From: OLB16 sp964422415
GTDB lineage: Bacteria; Hinthialibacterota; Hinthialibacteria; OLB16
Direction: 5' to 3'
DNA length: 64,000 nucleotides
Assembly (NCBI GenBank): GCA_964422415.1
Contig: CAYRBI010000006.1
Coordinates: 1 to 64,000 of the forward strand
The notes beneath the pieces were generated by a model. It was not told where the DNA came from. It saw only the letters and a program-made list of their open reading frames with translations, and ran no database searches. Positions within the stretch are counted from its first letter, which is position 1, and every line of letters begins with the position of its first letter. This document shows positions 7,916 to 18,000 of this stretch, piece by piece. The position numbers and the translations under genes were made by a program.

Positions 7916-8929
7916 ATGAGTGAATATCGTGTCAGTATTGCCGGTGTAACCGGCGCGGTCGGGCAAATCATGCTGGAGTGTCTCGCGCAGCGCAGCTTTC
8001 CCGTGGGTGAATTGATTCCCTTGGCTTCCAGCCGTTCAGCGGGGAAAAAGGTCTCCTTCAAGGGGAAGGAAATTACGATCCGCGAGCTGGCCACCTATGA
8101 TTTTTCTCCCGGTGAGATTGTGCTCTCTTCCGCGGGCGCATCGGTCACACGGACCTTCCGCGAGCGGGCCATCAAAGCCGGAGCGGTCATTGTGGATAAC
8201 ACCTCAGCCTTCCGCATGGAGGAGGGTGTCCCCCTGGTGGTGCCCGAGGTCAACGCCAAGGAGATCGACCATCATCCCGGCCTCATCGCCAATCCCAATT
8301 GTTGCGCGGCCATTCTGACCGTGGCCATCTGGCCGCTGTATCAATTAAGCCGGATCAAGCGCATGGTGGTTTCGACCTATCAGTCCGCCAGTGGCGCGGG
8401 CGCGGCTGCCATGGCCGAGCTGGAACTCCAGACCAAGGAGGTCCTGGAGAAACTTCCTCTCACCACCAAGGCGCTCCCGCATCAACTCGCCTTCAATGTC
8501 TACTCACACAACGCCGCCATCGAGAGCAATGGTTACAATGGCGAGGAGAACAAGGTCATCGCGGAAACAAAGAAGATTTTCGGCGATCCGGACTTGCAGA
8601 TGACAGCCACGTGTGTCCGTGTCCCGGTTATGCGGGCGCACACCGAGTCAGTTAATATTGAATTTGAACGCCCAGTCTCTGTCGAGGAGGCGCGCGAGGC
8701 CATCCGCAAGGCTCCCGGTGTGATTCTGGTGGATGACCGTGAGAAGAACTATTTCCCCATGCCGGTGGATGCCAGTGGGAAGGATGATGTTCTGGTGGGA
8801 CGTATCCGTACGGATATTTCCCGGCCCGATGGACGCGGCTTGGAAGTCTTTATCAGCGGAGATCAGCTTCGTAAGGGAGCGGCATTGAATGCTGTCCAGA
8901 TCGCCGAGTACCTCATCTCGAGAAAGTAA
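7916..8929 (+). CDS. asd: Aspartate-semialdehyde dehydrogenase
   Basis: 337 residues from ATG 7916, preceded by AGAGGA at a good distance; a longer reading from 7826 lacks family similarity. It reduces aspartyl phosphate with NADPH to aspartate semialdehyde, the branch point to lysine/diaminopimelate, threonine and methionine. Signatures are the Rossmann start YRVSIAGVTGAVGQ (GxxGxxG), PLASSRSAGK, the catalytic cysteine in LIANPNCC (Cys129), and the later HNAAIESNGYNGEENKV and RVPVMRAHTESVN segments. It resembles the shorter archaeal/Gram-positive-type enzymes by length. gltA follows after a short gap, so both may share a transcript ending at the strong hairpin at 10250. Confidence 0.95.
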   Translation: MSEYRVSIAGVTGAVGQIMLECLAQRSFPVGELIPLASSRSAGKKVSFKGKEITIRELATYDFSPGEIVLSSAGASVTRTFRERAIKAGAVIVDNTSAFRMEEGVPLVVPEVNAKEIDHHPGLIANPNCCAAILTVAIWPLYQLSRIKRMVVSTYQSASGAGAAAMAELELQTKEVLEKLPLTTKALPHQLAFNVYSHNAAIESNGYNGEENKVIAETKKIFGDPDLQMTATCVRVPVMRAHTESVNIEFERPVSVEEAREAIRKAPGVILVDDREKNYFPMPVDASGKDDVLVGRIRTDISRPDGRGLEVFISGDQLRKGAALNAVQIAEYLISRK

Positions 8930-8952
8930 GTGCAATGAACGGAGGGAGCTGC

Positions 8953-10203
8953 ATGAACAAGCAAATCGAAGAGATCGTTCGTCTCGCCAAGGTAAAAGCC
9001 CGTCAAGAAACTGATGCCGAGCCCGAGCAAGCGCTTGTCAGTCCCGTCCAGTGGCCTGTCACCTGTGAAGTGAAACAGGGCTTGGAAGGTGCGATTACCG
9101 GCCAGACCGAAATCGGTTATGTCAATGGTGCCAAGGGGTGGCTGATCTACCGGGGACTGGATGTCTTCGATCTCTCCGAGCGCTCCACTTTCGAGGAGAC
9201 CGCCTATCTGTTGTTGTTTGGGAAATTGCCCAACCTGACCGAGCTCGAGGGCTTCAAGGCTAAGATCAAGTCTTACAAAGCGATTCCAGATGAGGCGTAT
9301 GCCTTCCTGGAGAAACTCCCGGTCAAACATGCCCACTCAATGGCCACCCTGCGCACCATGGTCTCCGCACTGGGCATGATGGATCCCACGGCGGATGTGA
9401 CCACGGTCCGCGCCGAAACTGAGGTGGCCATCAAACTGGTTGCCCAGATGATTACTATCACTGGAGCAATCGCACGTTTACGGCGGGGTGAAGCGCCTCT
9501 ACCTCCCGACCCGGATTTACCACTGGCCACCGATCTGCTCCGGATGATGACTGGTAAAATGCCCTGCGAAGAGGACGCACGGGTTATGGATATCTGCCTG
9601 ATCCTCCACGCCGACCATGGCATGAATGCCTCCACCTTCGCTTCCATGGTGGTCAACTCCTCCCTCTCCGACATGTACAGCTCGGTGGTGGCGGGCATTG
9701 GCAGCCTCAAGGGCCCGCTGCATGGCGGCGCCAATGAGGCAGTGCTGGCTGACCTGGAAGAAATTGGCTCGGTCGACAATGTACAGGCCTGGTACAGCCT
9801 GAGCAAGGTCGGCAAACGCCGGGTGATGGGCTTCGGACACCGTGTCTACAAAGCCTACGACCCACGCGCACGGGTTCTGCATCCCTTGGCGGAACTGCTC
9901 TCTCAACGCCATCCGGAAATCCGCCGTCTGTATGAGGTGGCGGAAGAACTGGAGAGGTGGGTGGTGGGCGATTTGGGTAAAGAGAAGGGCATCTTCCCGA
10001 ATGTCGATTTCTACTCCGGCATCGTCTATGCCGCCATGGGAATCGAAAAGGCCATGTTCACTCCCATCTTCGCGGTCAGCCGTATGGCTGGCTGGGGCGC
10101 ACGCTCCGCGGAATATCTCAAGAATAACCGTATCTTCCGGCCAAGAGCCGTTTATTTGGGGCCGTTACACGCCGACTATGTCCCCATCGAAGAACGGACA
10201 TGA
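8953..10203 (+). CDS. gltA: Citrate synthase
   Basis: 416 residues from ATG 8953, which has GGAGGG about six bases upstream; an ATG at 8935 is in frame but lacks a ribosome binding site. It condenses acetyl-CoA and oxaloacetate, the entry step of the TCA cycle. Conserved residues are His222 in HADHGMNASTF, catalytic His257 in GPLHGGANE, His296 in GFGHRVYK and Asp352 in NVDFYSG, with the arginine in IFAVSRMAGW. The extra N-terminal 45 residues before the catalytic core are slightly long. The order asd-gltA is not a classic operon, but the 23-base spacing suggests cotranscription. Confidence 0.95.
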   Translation: MNKQIEEIVRLAKVKARQETDAEPEQALVSPVQWPVTCEVKQGLEGAITGQTEIGYVNGAKGWLIYRGLDVFDLSERSTFEETAYLLLFGKLPNLTELEGFKAKIKSYKAIPDEAYAFLEKLPVKHAHSMATLRTMVSALGMMDPTADVTTVRAETEVAIKLVAQMITITGAIARLRRGEAPLPPDPDLPLATDLLRMMTGKMPCEEDARVMDICLILHADHGMNASTFASMVVNSSLSDMYSSVVAGIGSLKGPLHGGANEAVLADLEEIGSVDNVQAWYSLSKVGKRRVMGFGHRVYKAYDPRARVLHPLAELLSQRHPEIRRLYEVAEELERWVVGDLGKEKGIFPNVDFYSGIVYAAMGIEKAMFTPIFAVSRMAGWGARSAEYLKNNRIFRPRAVYLGPLHADYVPIEERT

Positions 10204-11035
10204 GGCCGGTCTAGGCTTCACACATCCCAGCCACACGGGTCCAAAATTACCCCTCGAGGAGAGTCATCTCTTCGAGGGGTTTTCAATTGTTCTCACCCAT
10301 GGAATCTCTGCCGAGGGCGATCTCTTTGCGGAACGTCTACGTCATTCAGGGGCGGAGGTTCTTGCCTGCCCCTGTATTGAGATCCTTCCCCCCAAAGACC
10401 CGTCCTCTCTCGATGCGGTGGTCCGCCATCTAGAAGAATATGATTGGATTCTCTTCACCAGTAAAAACGCGGTGGAGGCGGTAGCCACCCATCTCACCCC
10501 AGGCCGTTGGCCAGATTGTTGCCAGATTGCGGCGGTAGGACCGGCCTCCAAAGGGCGGTTGGAGGAGTACGGTCTATCGGTCATCTTGGTGCCGGAGGAA
10601 GCCACTGGGAAGGGATTGGCTAAGGCCCTTATGGACCGGGGCGAGGTGTCGGGACGCCGCTTTCTGTTCCCCGCTTCGGAGATTGCACGGGAAGAACTCC
10701 CGGCCCTGTTGGAACAAGCGGGTGGACAAGTCAACCGGGTGACCGCATACCGGACTGTGACCTACCGGAGGAATTGGCCCTGCCTGGAACAGCTCCTCCT
10801 TACTTCCCCCTCAGCGGTCTGTTTCTCCAGCCCCTCCACAGCCAGAGGATTCCTCGAAAAACTAGGTGAGATGGAGTTCCGGAGGATCACCAACAACGCG
10901 GTCTCGTTCAGTACCGGTAAAACCACCACCACCGCGCTCAACGAGCTGGGGGTAGAGCGGATCCATCAAGCGGATTCCCCCTCTTTGGACAGCCTCTTTG
11001 AGGCCCTTCGCTCTCACTTTGTACAGACCAGATGA
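10178..11035 (+). CDS. hemD: Uroporphyrinogen-III synthase
   Basis: The HemD-like body begins FSIVLTHGISAEGDLFAERL and continues DWILFTSKNAVEA, QIAAVGPAS, FLFPASEIAREELP and VTAYRTV, covering the two-lobed HemD fold that closes hydroxymethylbilane to uroporphyrinogen III. No hemA, hemB or hemC is nearby. The start is unusual: no ATG, GTG or TTG lies in frame between the end of gltA and the conserved domain. The first usable ATG is 10178, inside the gltA 3' end in another frame, giving 285 residues with about 32 extra. An ATT at 10286, preceded by GAGGGG in the terminator stem, is an alternative. Either the gene is translated by overlap with gltA or it uses a rare start. Confidence 0.8.
   Translation: MSPSKNGHEAGLGFTHPSHTGPKLPLEESHLFEGFSIVLTHGISAEGDLFAERLRHSGAEVLACPCIEILPPKDPSSLDAVVRHLEEYDWILFTSKNAVEAVATHLTPGRWPDCCQIAAVGPASKGRLEEYGLSVILVPEEATGKGLAKALMDRGEVSGRRFLFPASEIAREELPALLEQAGGQVNRVTAYRTVTYRRNWPCLEQLLLTSPSAVCFSSPSTARGFLEKLGEMEFRRITNNAVSFSTGKTTTTALNELGVERIHQADSPSLDSLFEALRSHFVQTR
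10250..10283 (+). terminator. Rho-independent terminator after gltA
   Basis: CCCCTCGAGGAGA pairs with TCTCTTCGAGGGG (13 bp, one G-U) around loop GTCA and is followed by TTTT. It ends 80 bases after the gltA stop and lies inside the apparent beginning of the hemD frame, so it can also act as an attenuator for hemD. Confidence 0.85.
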
Positions 11036-11197
11036 TTGTTTTACGTTTTCTTTCCTGTCCGAGTAGAGGGGTGAATCGATACATTGTCCTGATGAAAAAA
11101 ACTTTTCAAATTAAGTCTTGTTTCTCTCTCTATCCCCCCCAAAATAAAAAGCAAATCCTGCCATGCCCCTCGTTAATGGAGTGAGAAAGGAACGATT

Positions 11198-12634
11198 ATG
11201 AAACCCCACCGTAATATCCTTGTTCTTGTAATCGTCCTTCTAGCCCTACCCGGCCTGATTCCTCCCTCATGTGCGGAGAACAAGGCTTTGGTGGTGGGAA
11301 TCAATCAGTACCAATTCCAAAATCCGGAACGTGGCTTCAATCCATTGAATTTCTGTGTCAACGATGCCAAGGCTTACCAGGACATCCTTCTTAGAAAATA
11401 TGGCTTCGCCAACAAGGACGTGGTCCTGCTCACGGATGATGATGCGACCAAAGCACGCATCATCGAGGAATTCTCAAAGCTGACGAAGGACTCCACGGAA
11501 GGCGACACCCGCATCTTCATCTTCGCCGGTCATGGCACCAATTTTCCAGACCAAGAGGGTGGCGACGAGGCCCAAGAAGATAAACAGGATGAAGTGCTCA
11601 TCCCCTATGATGCCCACTCCAAAGACACCTGCCTCATCGATGATGAGATCAGCCAAATGTTGGCCTCAGCCAGCCCCGCCCAATGGACCATCATTCTGGA
11701 CTGCTGCCATTCGGGGACGGCCACGAAGAACCTTTCCCTGGATTTGGATTACCGGACACGTTATGTCCCCAGTAGCTTCTTCCTGGGAGGCAATAGCAAG
11801 GCGTTAGTGAATCAATCCACTGGATCAGCCAGCTCCTTGAGATTCATTGACCCTTTCTCAAAAACCAAGGCTCTCAGTGGACAGAAAGTAAGAATCGCTG
11901 TCCTTGCAGCCTGCAAAGACAACCAGGAGGCCGGAGAGGTACTCAATCATGGCTCTTTCACCAATTACCTGATCGAAGGTTATGAAAAGGGGGCCATCAT
12001 CCCGGGGCAAACCACTTACATGGATATGGCCAAATATGCGGACAAAACCCTTTCTTACCAAAAAGGTGGTAAAAAAGTGGAACAAAATCCCCAGATCGAT
12101 GTGCCAGAAGAGATGAAGAACTTGGTCTTTTTCGGTTCCTCTCCAAGCCCAGCCGAAACCAGGGCCTCCACGGGAACTTCACAGGAGAACTACGGCCAAT
12201 CCGCTTTCGAAGTCAGAGTGGGGACCTCTAGCGGACAGATTCTCAGGGAGGGCGATACCCTGGAGTTATGGGTGGAGTCAGCTCGCGATGGTTACCTTAC
12301 CTTGATGGGTTACTGGTCAGATGGAAATTCCACCCGCCTCTACCCGAATGAGTATCATGAAGACAACCATATCCAAGCCGGACAGCGGATTTACATCCCC
12401 GGCAAGAATGAGTTCATACTCACCATTAACCCTCCCTTTGGGATCGATGAAATCGTGGCCTATGTCACTGAAAAACCGTGTAAACTCGACCTGTTCAAGG
12501 ACGTGCAGTATTCGAACTCCACCAAGAGCCTGGACACCGTGGCCACCAAAGCGCTCAAAGTCGAGCTCGGAAACCTTAAAGATATGAGCGCCGTTGGTCA
12601 TGGTGGATTGAGATTCGAGAGCCGGGCGAGGTAA
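11198..12634 (+). CDS. Secreted caspase-family (C14) peptidase with DUF4384-like tail
   Basis: 478 residues. A signal peptide (about 1-26, MKPHRNILVLVIVLLALPGL then IPPSCAEN) is followed by a p20-like caspase-hemoglobinase fold: KALVVGINQY, His112 in FAGHGT and Cys170 in LDCCHSG, so the catalytic dyad is intact and of metacaspase type. Acidic stretch GGDEAQEDKQDE lies between them. The C-terminal part (about 335-440), with LELWVESARDGYLTLMGYWSDG and RLYPNEY, matches DUF4384, often attached to bacterial caspases. AAGGA precedes the ATG. The product is probably periplasmic or extracellular. A paralogue lacking the catalytic Cys follows 92 bases later on the same strand. Confidence 0.92.
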   Translation: MKPHRNILVLVIVLLALPGLIPPSCAENKALVVGINQYQFQNPERGFNPLNFCVNDAKAYQDILLRKYGFANKDVVLLTDDDATKARIIEEFSKLTKDSTEGDTRIFIFAGHGTNFPDQEGGDEAQEDKQDEVLIPYDAHSKDTCLIDDEISQMLASASPAQWTIILDCCHSGTATKNLSLDLDYRTRYVPSSFFLGGNSKALVNQSTGSASSLRFIDPFSKTKALSGQKVRIAVLAACKDNQEAGEVLNHGSFTNYLIEGYEKGAIIPGQTTYMDMAKYADKTLSYQKGGKKVEQNPQIDVPEEMKNLVFFGSSPSPAETRASTGTSQENYGQSAFEVRVGTSSGQILREGDTLELWVESARDGYLTLMGYWSDGNSTRLYPNEYHEDNHIQAGQRIYIPGKNEFILTINPPFGIDEIVAYVTEKPCKLDLFKDVQYSNSTKSLDTVATKALKVELGNLKDMSAVGHGGLRFESRAR

Positions 12635-12661
12635 CCATGATCTTGAAATCCAGCACCGGAT

Positions 12662-12689
12662 GACCCCCATCCTGAGACGGATTGGGGTC
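12662..12689 (+). terminator. Hairpin between the two caspase-like genes
   Basis: GACCCCCATCC and GGATTGGGGTC can form an 11-bp stem with one mismatch. No T-tract follows, so it is more likely an RNA processing or attenuation hairpin setting the ratio of the two products than a full terminator. Confidence 0.35.
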
Positions 12690-12726
12690 CTCCGCTGAGA
12701 GAGATAAAAAAGGAGGAGGTCCTACC

Positions 12727-13965
12727 ATGAAACAAGTATTATTGGCCCTTTTCTGTCTGCTTCTTGTGGTTTCTCCACTTCAAGCCCAAACCGCACAGGA
12801 TGTACTCAACAAATACATCGATGGAGCTCAACCCGTTGTCCCTGTTGTGCCAGTAGTACCGGTGCCACCTCCGCCGCCGGTGGTGCCAGTAGTTCCAGTA
12901 GTTCCTGTAGTGCCCGTGGTACCGGTGGTACCGGTGGTACCCGTGGTACCGGTTCCCAGTGTCCCCAAGGCCCTAGTGGTGGGAATCTCCGATTACTTCA
13001 CTCTCCCCGATCTTGATTGGGCGCTTAACGATACCCAGGCCTATGTCCAACTGCTTGGTCAACATGGGTTTTCTTCAGACTCGATCCTGGTACTCACGAA
13101 TGAACATGCCACTAGTGAAGCAATCCATAACGCTTTGCTGGAGATGGCCAGGAACGCAGTGGCTGGTGAAACCCTCTTCTTTTCCTTTAGCGGCCATGGG
13201 ATGCAAATTCCCGATGAGTCGCGTGATGAGTATGAATATAAGGATGAGGCCTTCTGTCCTTATGATGCGGACCCGTATAACCGCGCCAGTCTCCTGCTCG
13301 ATGATGACATCGCCACCGTCACTGACATGAACCCGAATGTGTTCTGGGTGCTTTTCCTTGATGCCTCTAACTCCGGCGAGGGTTCACGGGACTTGAATCT
13401 GAAATTTGATGATCTCCCGGAAGAAGCCACCCCGGAAGCAGAGACCCGTGCCGGTTTCATGAATCCCTGCCTTACTGGCGCTCAACCATTGGGATCCTAT
13501 GGAACCATTTTTCAGGATCGCCGGAATGTTGTGGTTTTCTCAGCCTGCAAGTCCTATGAAACCGCCTGGAGTGATGGAGGAACAGGTCTGTTCGTGAAAC
13601 ACCTGATGAATGGTTATGCGAGTGGCCGGCTCGTCCCCGGAATGTCCACTTATAAGGATGTCTCGCAGTATCTGAACATGCGGCTCGATCTGGTCATGTA
13701 TCCCTCCGGTGAAATGCAGTTCCTCGCTGGACAACCGAAGCCATACGGTACCAGGAGATATGCCAGCCAGAATCCCCATACCGAGGTCCCCATATATATG
13801 AATAATGTTCCTTTCCTGTGGAATTCAATGGCACAGACACGCAGTCTCGCTCCGAAGGGTTTTTCTGATCAGAGCCAGATGGAAGAGCCCAAGACTTTCC
13901 CCCTCACTCCAGAACAGAGCGCGGGTGAGAAAAGTGTACCCGACCCGATCGAAATCAACCGGTAA
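12727..13965 (+). CDS. Secreted pseudo-caspase with Pro-Val repeat linker
   Basis: 412 residues from ATG 12727, preceded by GGAGGAGGT. A signal peptide (1-20) is followed by a short segment and a low-complexity linker of PVV units (about 36-80). A caspase-like domain then starts KALVVGISDY and retains His157 in FSGHGM, but the LDCCHSG motif of the upstream gene is replaced by LDASNSG, with Ser214 in the catalytic Cys position. The enzyme is therefore predicted inactive as a cysteine protease. It lacks the DUF4384 tail and ends with a short polar tail. Tandem arrangement with the active metacaspase suggests it is a regulator, substrate decoy or binding partner of that enzyme, which is inference. 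Confidence 0.88.
   Translation: MKQVLLALFCLLLVVSPLQAQTAQDVLNKYIDGAQPVVPVVPVVPVPPPPPVVPVVPVVPVVPVVPVVPVVPVVPVPSVPKALVVGISDYFTLPDLDWALNDTQAYVQLLGQHGFSSDSILVLTNEHATSEAIHNALLEMARNAVAGETLFFSFSGHGMQIPDESRDEYEYKDEAFCPYDADPYNRASLLLDDDIATVTDMNPNVFWVLFLDASNSGEGSRDLNLKFDDLPEEATPEAETRAGFMNPCLTGAQPLGSYGTIFQDRRNVVVFSACKSYETAWSDGGTGLFVKHLMNGYASGRLVPGMSTYKDVSQYLNMRLDLVMYPSGEMQFLAGQPKPYGTRRYASQNPHTEVPIYMNNVPFLWNSMAQTRSLAPKGFSDQSQMEEPKTFPLTPEQSAGEKSVPDPIEINR
12832..12966 (+). repeat. Tandem 9-base units encoding (PVV)n
   Basis: About 45 codons are imperfect 9-base repeats of CCN GTN GTN type encoding PVVPVVPVV, with an interruption of prolines near the middle. In-frame 9-base units can contract or expand without breaking the frame, so linker length may vary between strains. 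Confidence 0.85.
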
Positions 13966-13974
13966 CAATTCGCT

Positions 13975-14033
13975 GCTGGCGCGAGAATCCTTTTTCGCGC
14001 CCATCGGGAACGAGAAAGGATTCTCGTTCCAGC
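13975..14033 (+). terminator. Long imperfect hairpin after the pseudo-caspase
   Basis: CGAGAATCCTTTTTCG pairs with CGAGAAAGGATTCTCG (one mismatch), extended outward by GCTGG and CCAGC, starting a few bases after the stop codon at 13965. No T-tract follows. The remaining 13966-14345 region holds only this hairpin and the nested-palindrome element. Confidence 0.5.
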
Positions 14034-14127
14034 GCTTGAGGGGGCTGCGGTGGAGGGGTATTTTCGAAGCAGTCTCTCATGCCGGTTTCCAGCACCCACA
14101 GAGGATGATAATCGAGTCCGTGGTCTG

Positions 14128-14270
14128 TTGTTAGCCGGTGGCAAGGCAACGCGATAAGATCCATTACTCACGTTTTCATGCCGCCGCCCCCGGAGCGCTG
14201 TCACACCGGGGACGGCGGCATGAAACATATACGAATGATAGAACACCGTTGCCTTGTCCCCGGCTAACAA
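14128..14270. repeat. Nested-palindrome element, copy 1
   Basis: 143 bp bounded by inverted ends TTGTTAGCCGG..GGCAAGGCAACG and CGTTGCCTTG.CCCCGGCTAACAA. A second inverted repeat nests inside (14177-14222, CATGCCGCCG...CGGCGGCATG). The second copy is at 21334-21497. No ORF inside. The architecture, outer and inner stems with variable spacer, suggests a small mobile or RNA-folding repeat. TATTTTCGAAG occurs on both sides. Confidence 0.85.
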
Positions 14271-14345
14271 GGGAATGAAGGACACGATTGCTCTATTTTC
14301 GAAGACAGTCCCCTAGACCGTACTCTACAAACGCCTTTCCCCATG

Positions 14346-15089
14346 TCAATTTTCAGCTGGAATGAAGACCATCGTGGTTTCGAAAGGCCTTATCCCATCC
14401 CAGTTTGAAGGCTTATCATAGGTGGTATCACGCACATGGTACTCAAGACCGGGAATGATTCCGGAAACATCCATTCTCCCAAATAATCCAGTCTTGAGGG
14501 ATTTCTTATTGTGGTAGATGACTTCATTATCGACTACAGGGAAACACTCAAGTTGGGTATTCCGGACAGGTGCTCCACTTGAATTAATAATACTGACACT
14601 CGCGGATGAAGTTGGAGTCAAACAGAGCTTTACATCAAGTGTATGGCTGGGGTCTTCAGGGATATCATAAGTACAAGCACCAGCCAGTGTGCCATCTTTA
14701 TTCTCGCCATAGAGATGCAGCTTCATTCCAGCGGGAACCTCGATAAACGTAAACTCTCCGGAGGAATCTGAATCAGCGGTAAGAATCCCTCCATTGAAGG
14801 TCTTATACAATCCGGAGGAACCATCGACACGGATATTCGCCAAAGGATGTCCAGTGTCATCAACGGTGATTCCGTTGACATTTCTCAACACACCCTGGAT
14901 GGGTTGTCCATATACAGTGATCTTCATCATGCCGCCACTCGCCAGGAAATTCGAACTGCTACTCACAGTCCTGCCATCCGCTGTATGGATGCGAATGGAA
15001 TCGACAGGACTGTCGAGTTTATCGATCATGTAAACTCCCTGGGGTGGTTTGGAAACAGAGAGCTCTACCTCACCTGGAACAACGCACAC
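14346..15089 (-). pseudogene. C-terminal part of the M56 sensor gene, separated by a frameshift
   Basis: This frame encodes the end of the upstream M56 protein rather than a separate gene. It is open beyond its first GTG: read back to about 15180 it gives EPQPGAHLKLSND and TEIIADTKGEFSV, completing a carboxypeptidase-regulatory-like Ig domain that starts VISGQVLDPL in the other frame. Three further domains of the same type follow, with patterns such as VNGITVDDTGHPLANIRVDG and DSSGEFTFIEVPAG. Adding one C to the CCCC run near 15182-15185 restores one continuous frame. There is no ribosome binding site at the GTG. Either a true mutation or an assembly error. Confidence 0.8.
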
Positions 15090-18000
15090 AGAAAACTCTC
15101 CCTTGGTATCCGCGATGATCTCTGTATTTCGATGATCGTTGGAGAGTTTAAGATGCGCTCCCGGTTGAGGTTCTTTGGTAAGGGGTCCAGGACTTGGCCA
15201 GAGATCACAGTGCCAGTTGTTACATGCATATTAAAGTTATCGACTGTTGTAGCAGGTTCCAGTGTGACATAGGTGGCGGATGAAATACAATTGCTGCAAA
15301 CCAGCGTGACCTTGTATCTTCCTGTCGCGTTGGTGGTCTCACCCCATGGACTCATATCCCAACCACGGGCGGGAAGGTCAGTGAAACGATAACGCCCATT
15401 GTCACCGGTCACCACTCTTGGCATGAAATGTAAGCCCCAATCCGCGGAAAGCTGAACAGTCGCGCCCGGAACTGGAAGCTCTTTTTCATTGAGAACTTGA
15501 CCCGCAAGATTGCCTCCGGGACTGAGAGGGATACGGGTTCCCGCCGCACACCCGCCATGCTGGGCGAAACCCGGTTTGTATGCATAATATGTGCACTTGG
15601 TGTTTGGGACATTCTTGACAAGCGCCTTGCCTTCAGCATCAGTTGCCGCGCCTGTGAGTCCCACATCCATGTTAAGTAAGAGGTACTCCTTGAGAGATGG
15701 ATCCGTACTATCGGGGTCACCCGCGCCACACAGCCATACACGGACTCCTTCGACAGGTCTGCCCCCATCGTCATGGACCGTGACCTCCTCCGTCCTTGGA
15801 GAAGTCAACGTCACCACCATGTCCTCAGTCCAGTCTTTACGGGGAATAACACGCCAACCAATGGCGTAATCAGGATGTGCCGCCACGATCTGGTAGACAT
15901 ATTTGGGATTAAGAGTGAAATCGACAGGATTTGTAAACGTGAAGTAGCCTGTTGGATCGGTCTGCGTCTTTTCAACAATCAACTCAGGATTCATATAGCC
16001 TTTTGATAAATGCAAATACACTTCCGCTGACGCGATGGGCGTTCCCGAGGAATTCCTTACCCACCCTGAAGCCTTAAATGGTTTTGGCGGTATCTTTAGT
16101 TTGTGGTATTTCGACCATGTGGGATTGGACACCGATGTTGGAACTGAACTCTTTTCAGCATAATTGGCCAGCTCGGTGAAGAGTGAATCCGGTAGTGGTT
16201 CATTCAAGTGTAACTCATTCACCTTAATGGTTTTCGCAAACTCGAGTGTATGGAGGGGATATACCGAATATGAGAACCACTTACACTTTTGATTGTAGGG
16301 ATAAAAAACACCAGGAGACACCTCCCTCCAATCCTGCAAAGCGTATTCATGGAAGGACTCTATTTTATCCACCCACAGAGGGTCTTCAACAAAACGGGCA
16401 TGGATCAGTGCCTTCAGTTCATCAGGGCTGTTTTTGAGAAGTTGATCGTCCTCCAGAATATCCACCATTGCGAAGAGTGTGGCTTCATGTGAGGTCCCAA
16501 CCACCGCATCACTGCTTAATGATGGAACAGGAATATGGTATTTGTCCCGATAGCGTGTCAGTGTATCCTTGCTTGGCCAAATCCTGGGCCACTGGTCTTT
16601 CATGCTGTTGGTAAAATCGATCAACGCTGCCTTCGTTGCACGTCCCCCCCAGGTATTGAAAACCTTCTCTGCAAGACACTCCCACCAGAAAATGCTATCA
16701 ATAATCTCTTCATCAAAGATTGCCTCGGGTTTGGCTCTTGTATAAGCCTTTAGGAATCCTAGATGACCGGAATCCAGCCTTATCCAATATTCATGGTGAC
16801 TGGGCAGGAGATGACGCAACACTCGATATTTCTGTCCATCCCGTTCCTTAATACCTTCATCAATAAAATTGGCGAGAGGAGCCATTGGCATTTGGCACTT
16901 TCTCGCTTTGCCTTTCCCCCACCAAGCCGTGACATCGGTCATCAGGCCAAAGGAAAACATCGAGAGAGCGGAATCAGCTATGGCATCGGTTGATTCTTCC
17001 ATACGGAGGGTATCCTTAGTCTCGAGTCGATTCCGGTTTCTTTCGTAATAACGTCCATTAACGAACACTTTCTCAATGATCGAAGTCCCTTTCTCCTCTC
17101 TCCGGCTCACATACCGGGAGGAGTCCCAGCCTTCAATCATTTCCTCTGTATGAATCAATCTGTCATCGATCACCTCACGCTGTACCTCGGGTAAATGTGC
17201 TTTAAGCCGTTCATGCCTTTCCTTCCAATTCTGGACAACCTCGGCTGGAACAGTTTGAGTCGATACCGCGCCAATGAGTACACCAGTAGCATTCCAGATC
17301 CAGACCTCATCCGCATGAATCTTCTGGATCAGCTCCTCGACAGAGGCATTCGCCGCCCAAGCCTCGGATTTGGATTCCATATCCGCATGGTCTTCCGGAT
17401 TTGATTCCGAATTGGAGACACATCCTATCCAAACAGCCATCGATAGAACCAAAAAAAGAGTAATTACAGCGACCCACCCGGCTTCTTTGGAGGCTGGCCC
17501 ACTTACCCCGAGGACTCTCCTAACACGTGGTAGCAACTGCTCTCCAGTGGCGGCCAAAGCGAACGCGCAATCTCTGCTACGAAGACTCTCCAGATCCGCC
17601 AAGGCATTCGCATAGGCCAACCGGTCTCCACAGATCTCCACCGCTACATCATCACAGCAGTGCTCACGTTCCTCCCGGATCCGCTTCGAGACCCACCACA
17701 CCGCCGGGTGGTAGAACAGCAGCGTTTCGGTCATGACCTGAAAGAGATTGACAAGGTAATCATAACGGCGGATATGAGCGAGTTCATGGGCAAGGATGGC
17801 CTCCAGTTGCATGGGGGAGAGGCCGGTAAGCACCCCAGCGGGAAGGAGAATCAACGGACGCAGCCAGCCAATCGTTAATGGGTTATCGACCCATCCTGAT
17901 TCAAGCACTCTCACCACGCGGGAGATCCCCATCCTCTTGGTAATGCTCGTGCATAGCCACTGCATTTGGTCCGTTACTGGCTTCACTATGCGTCGTTTAA

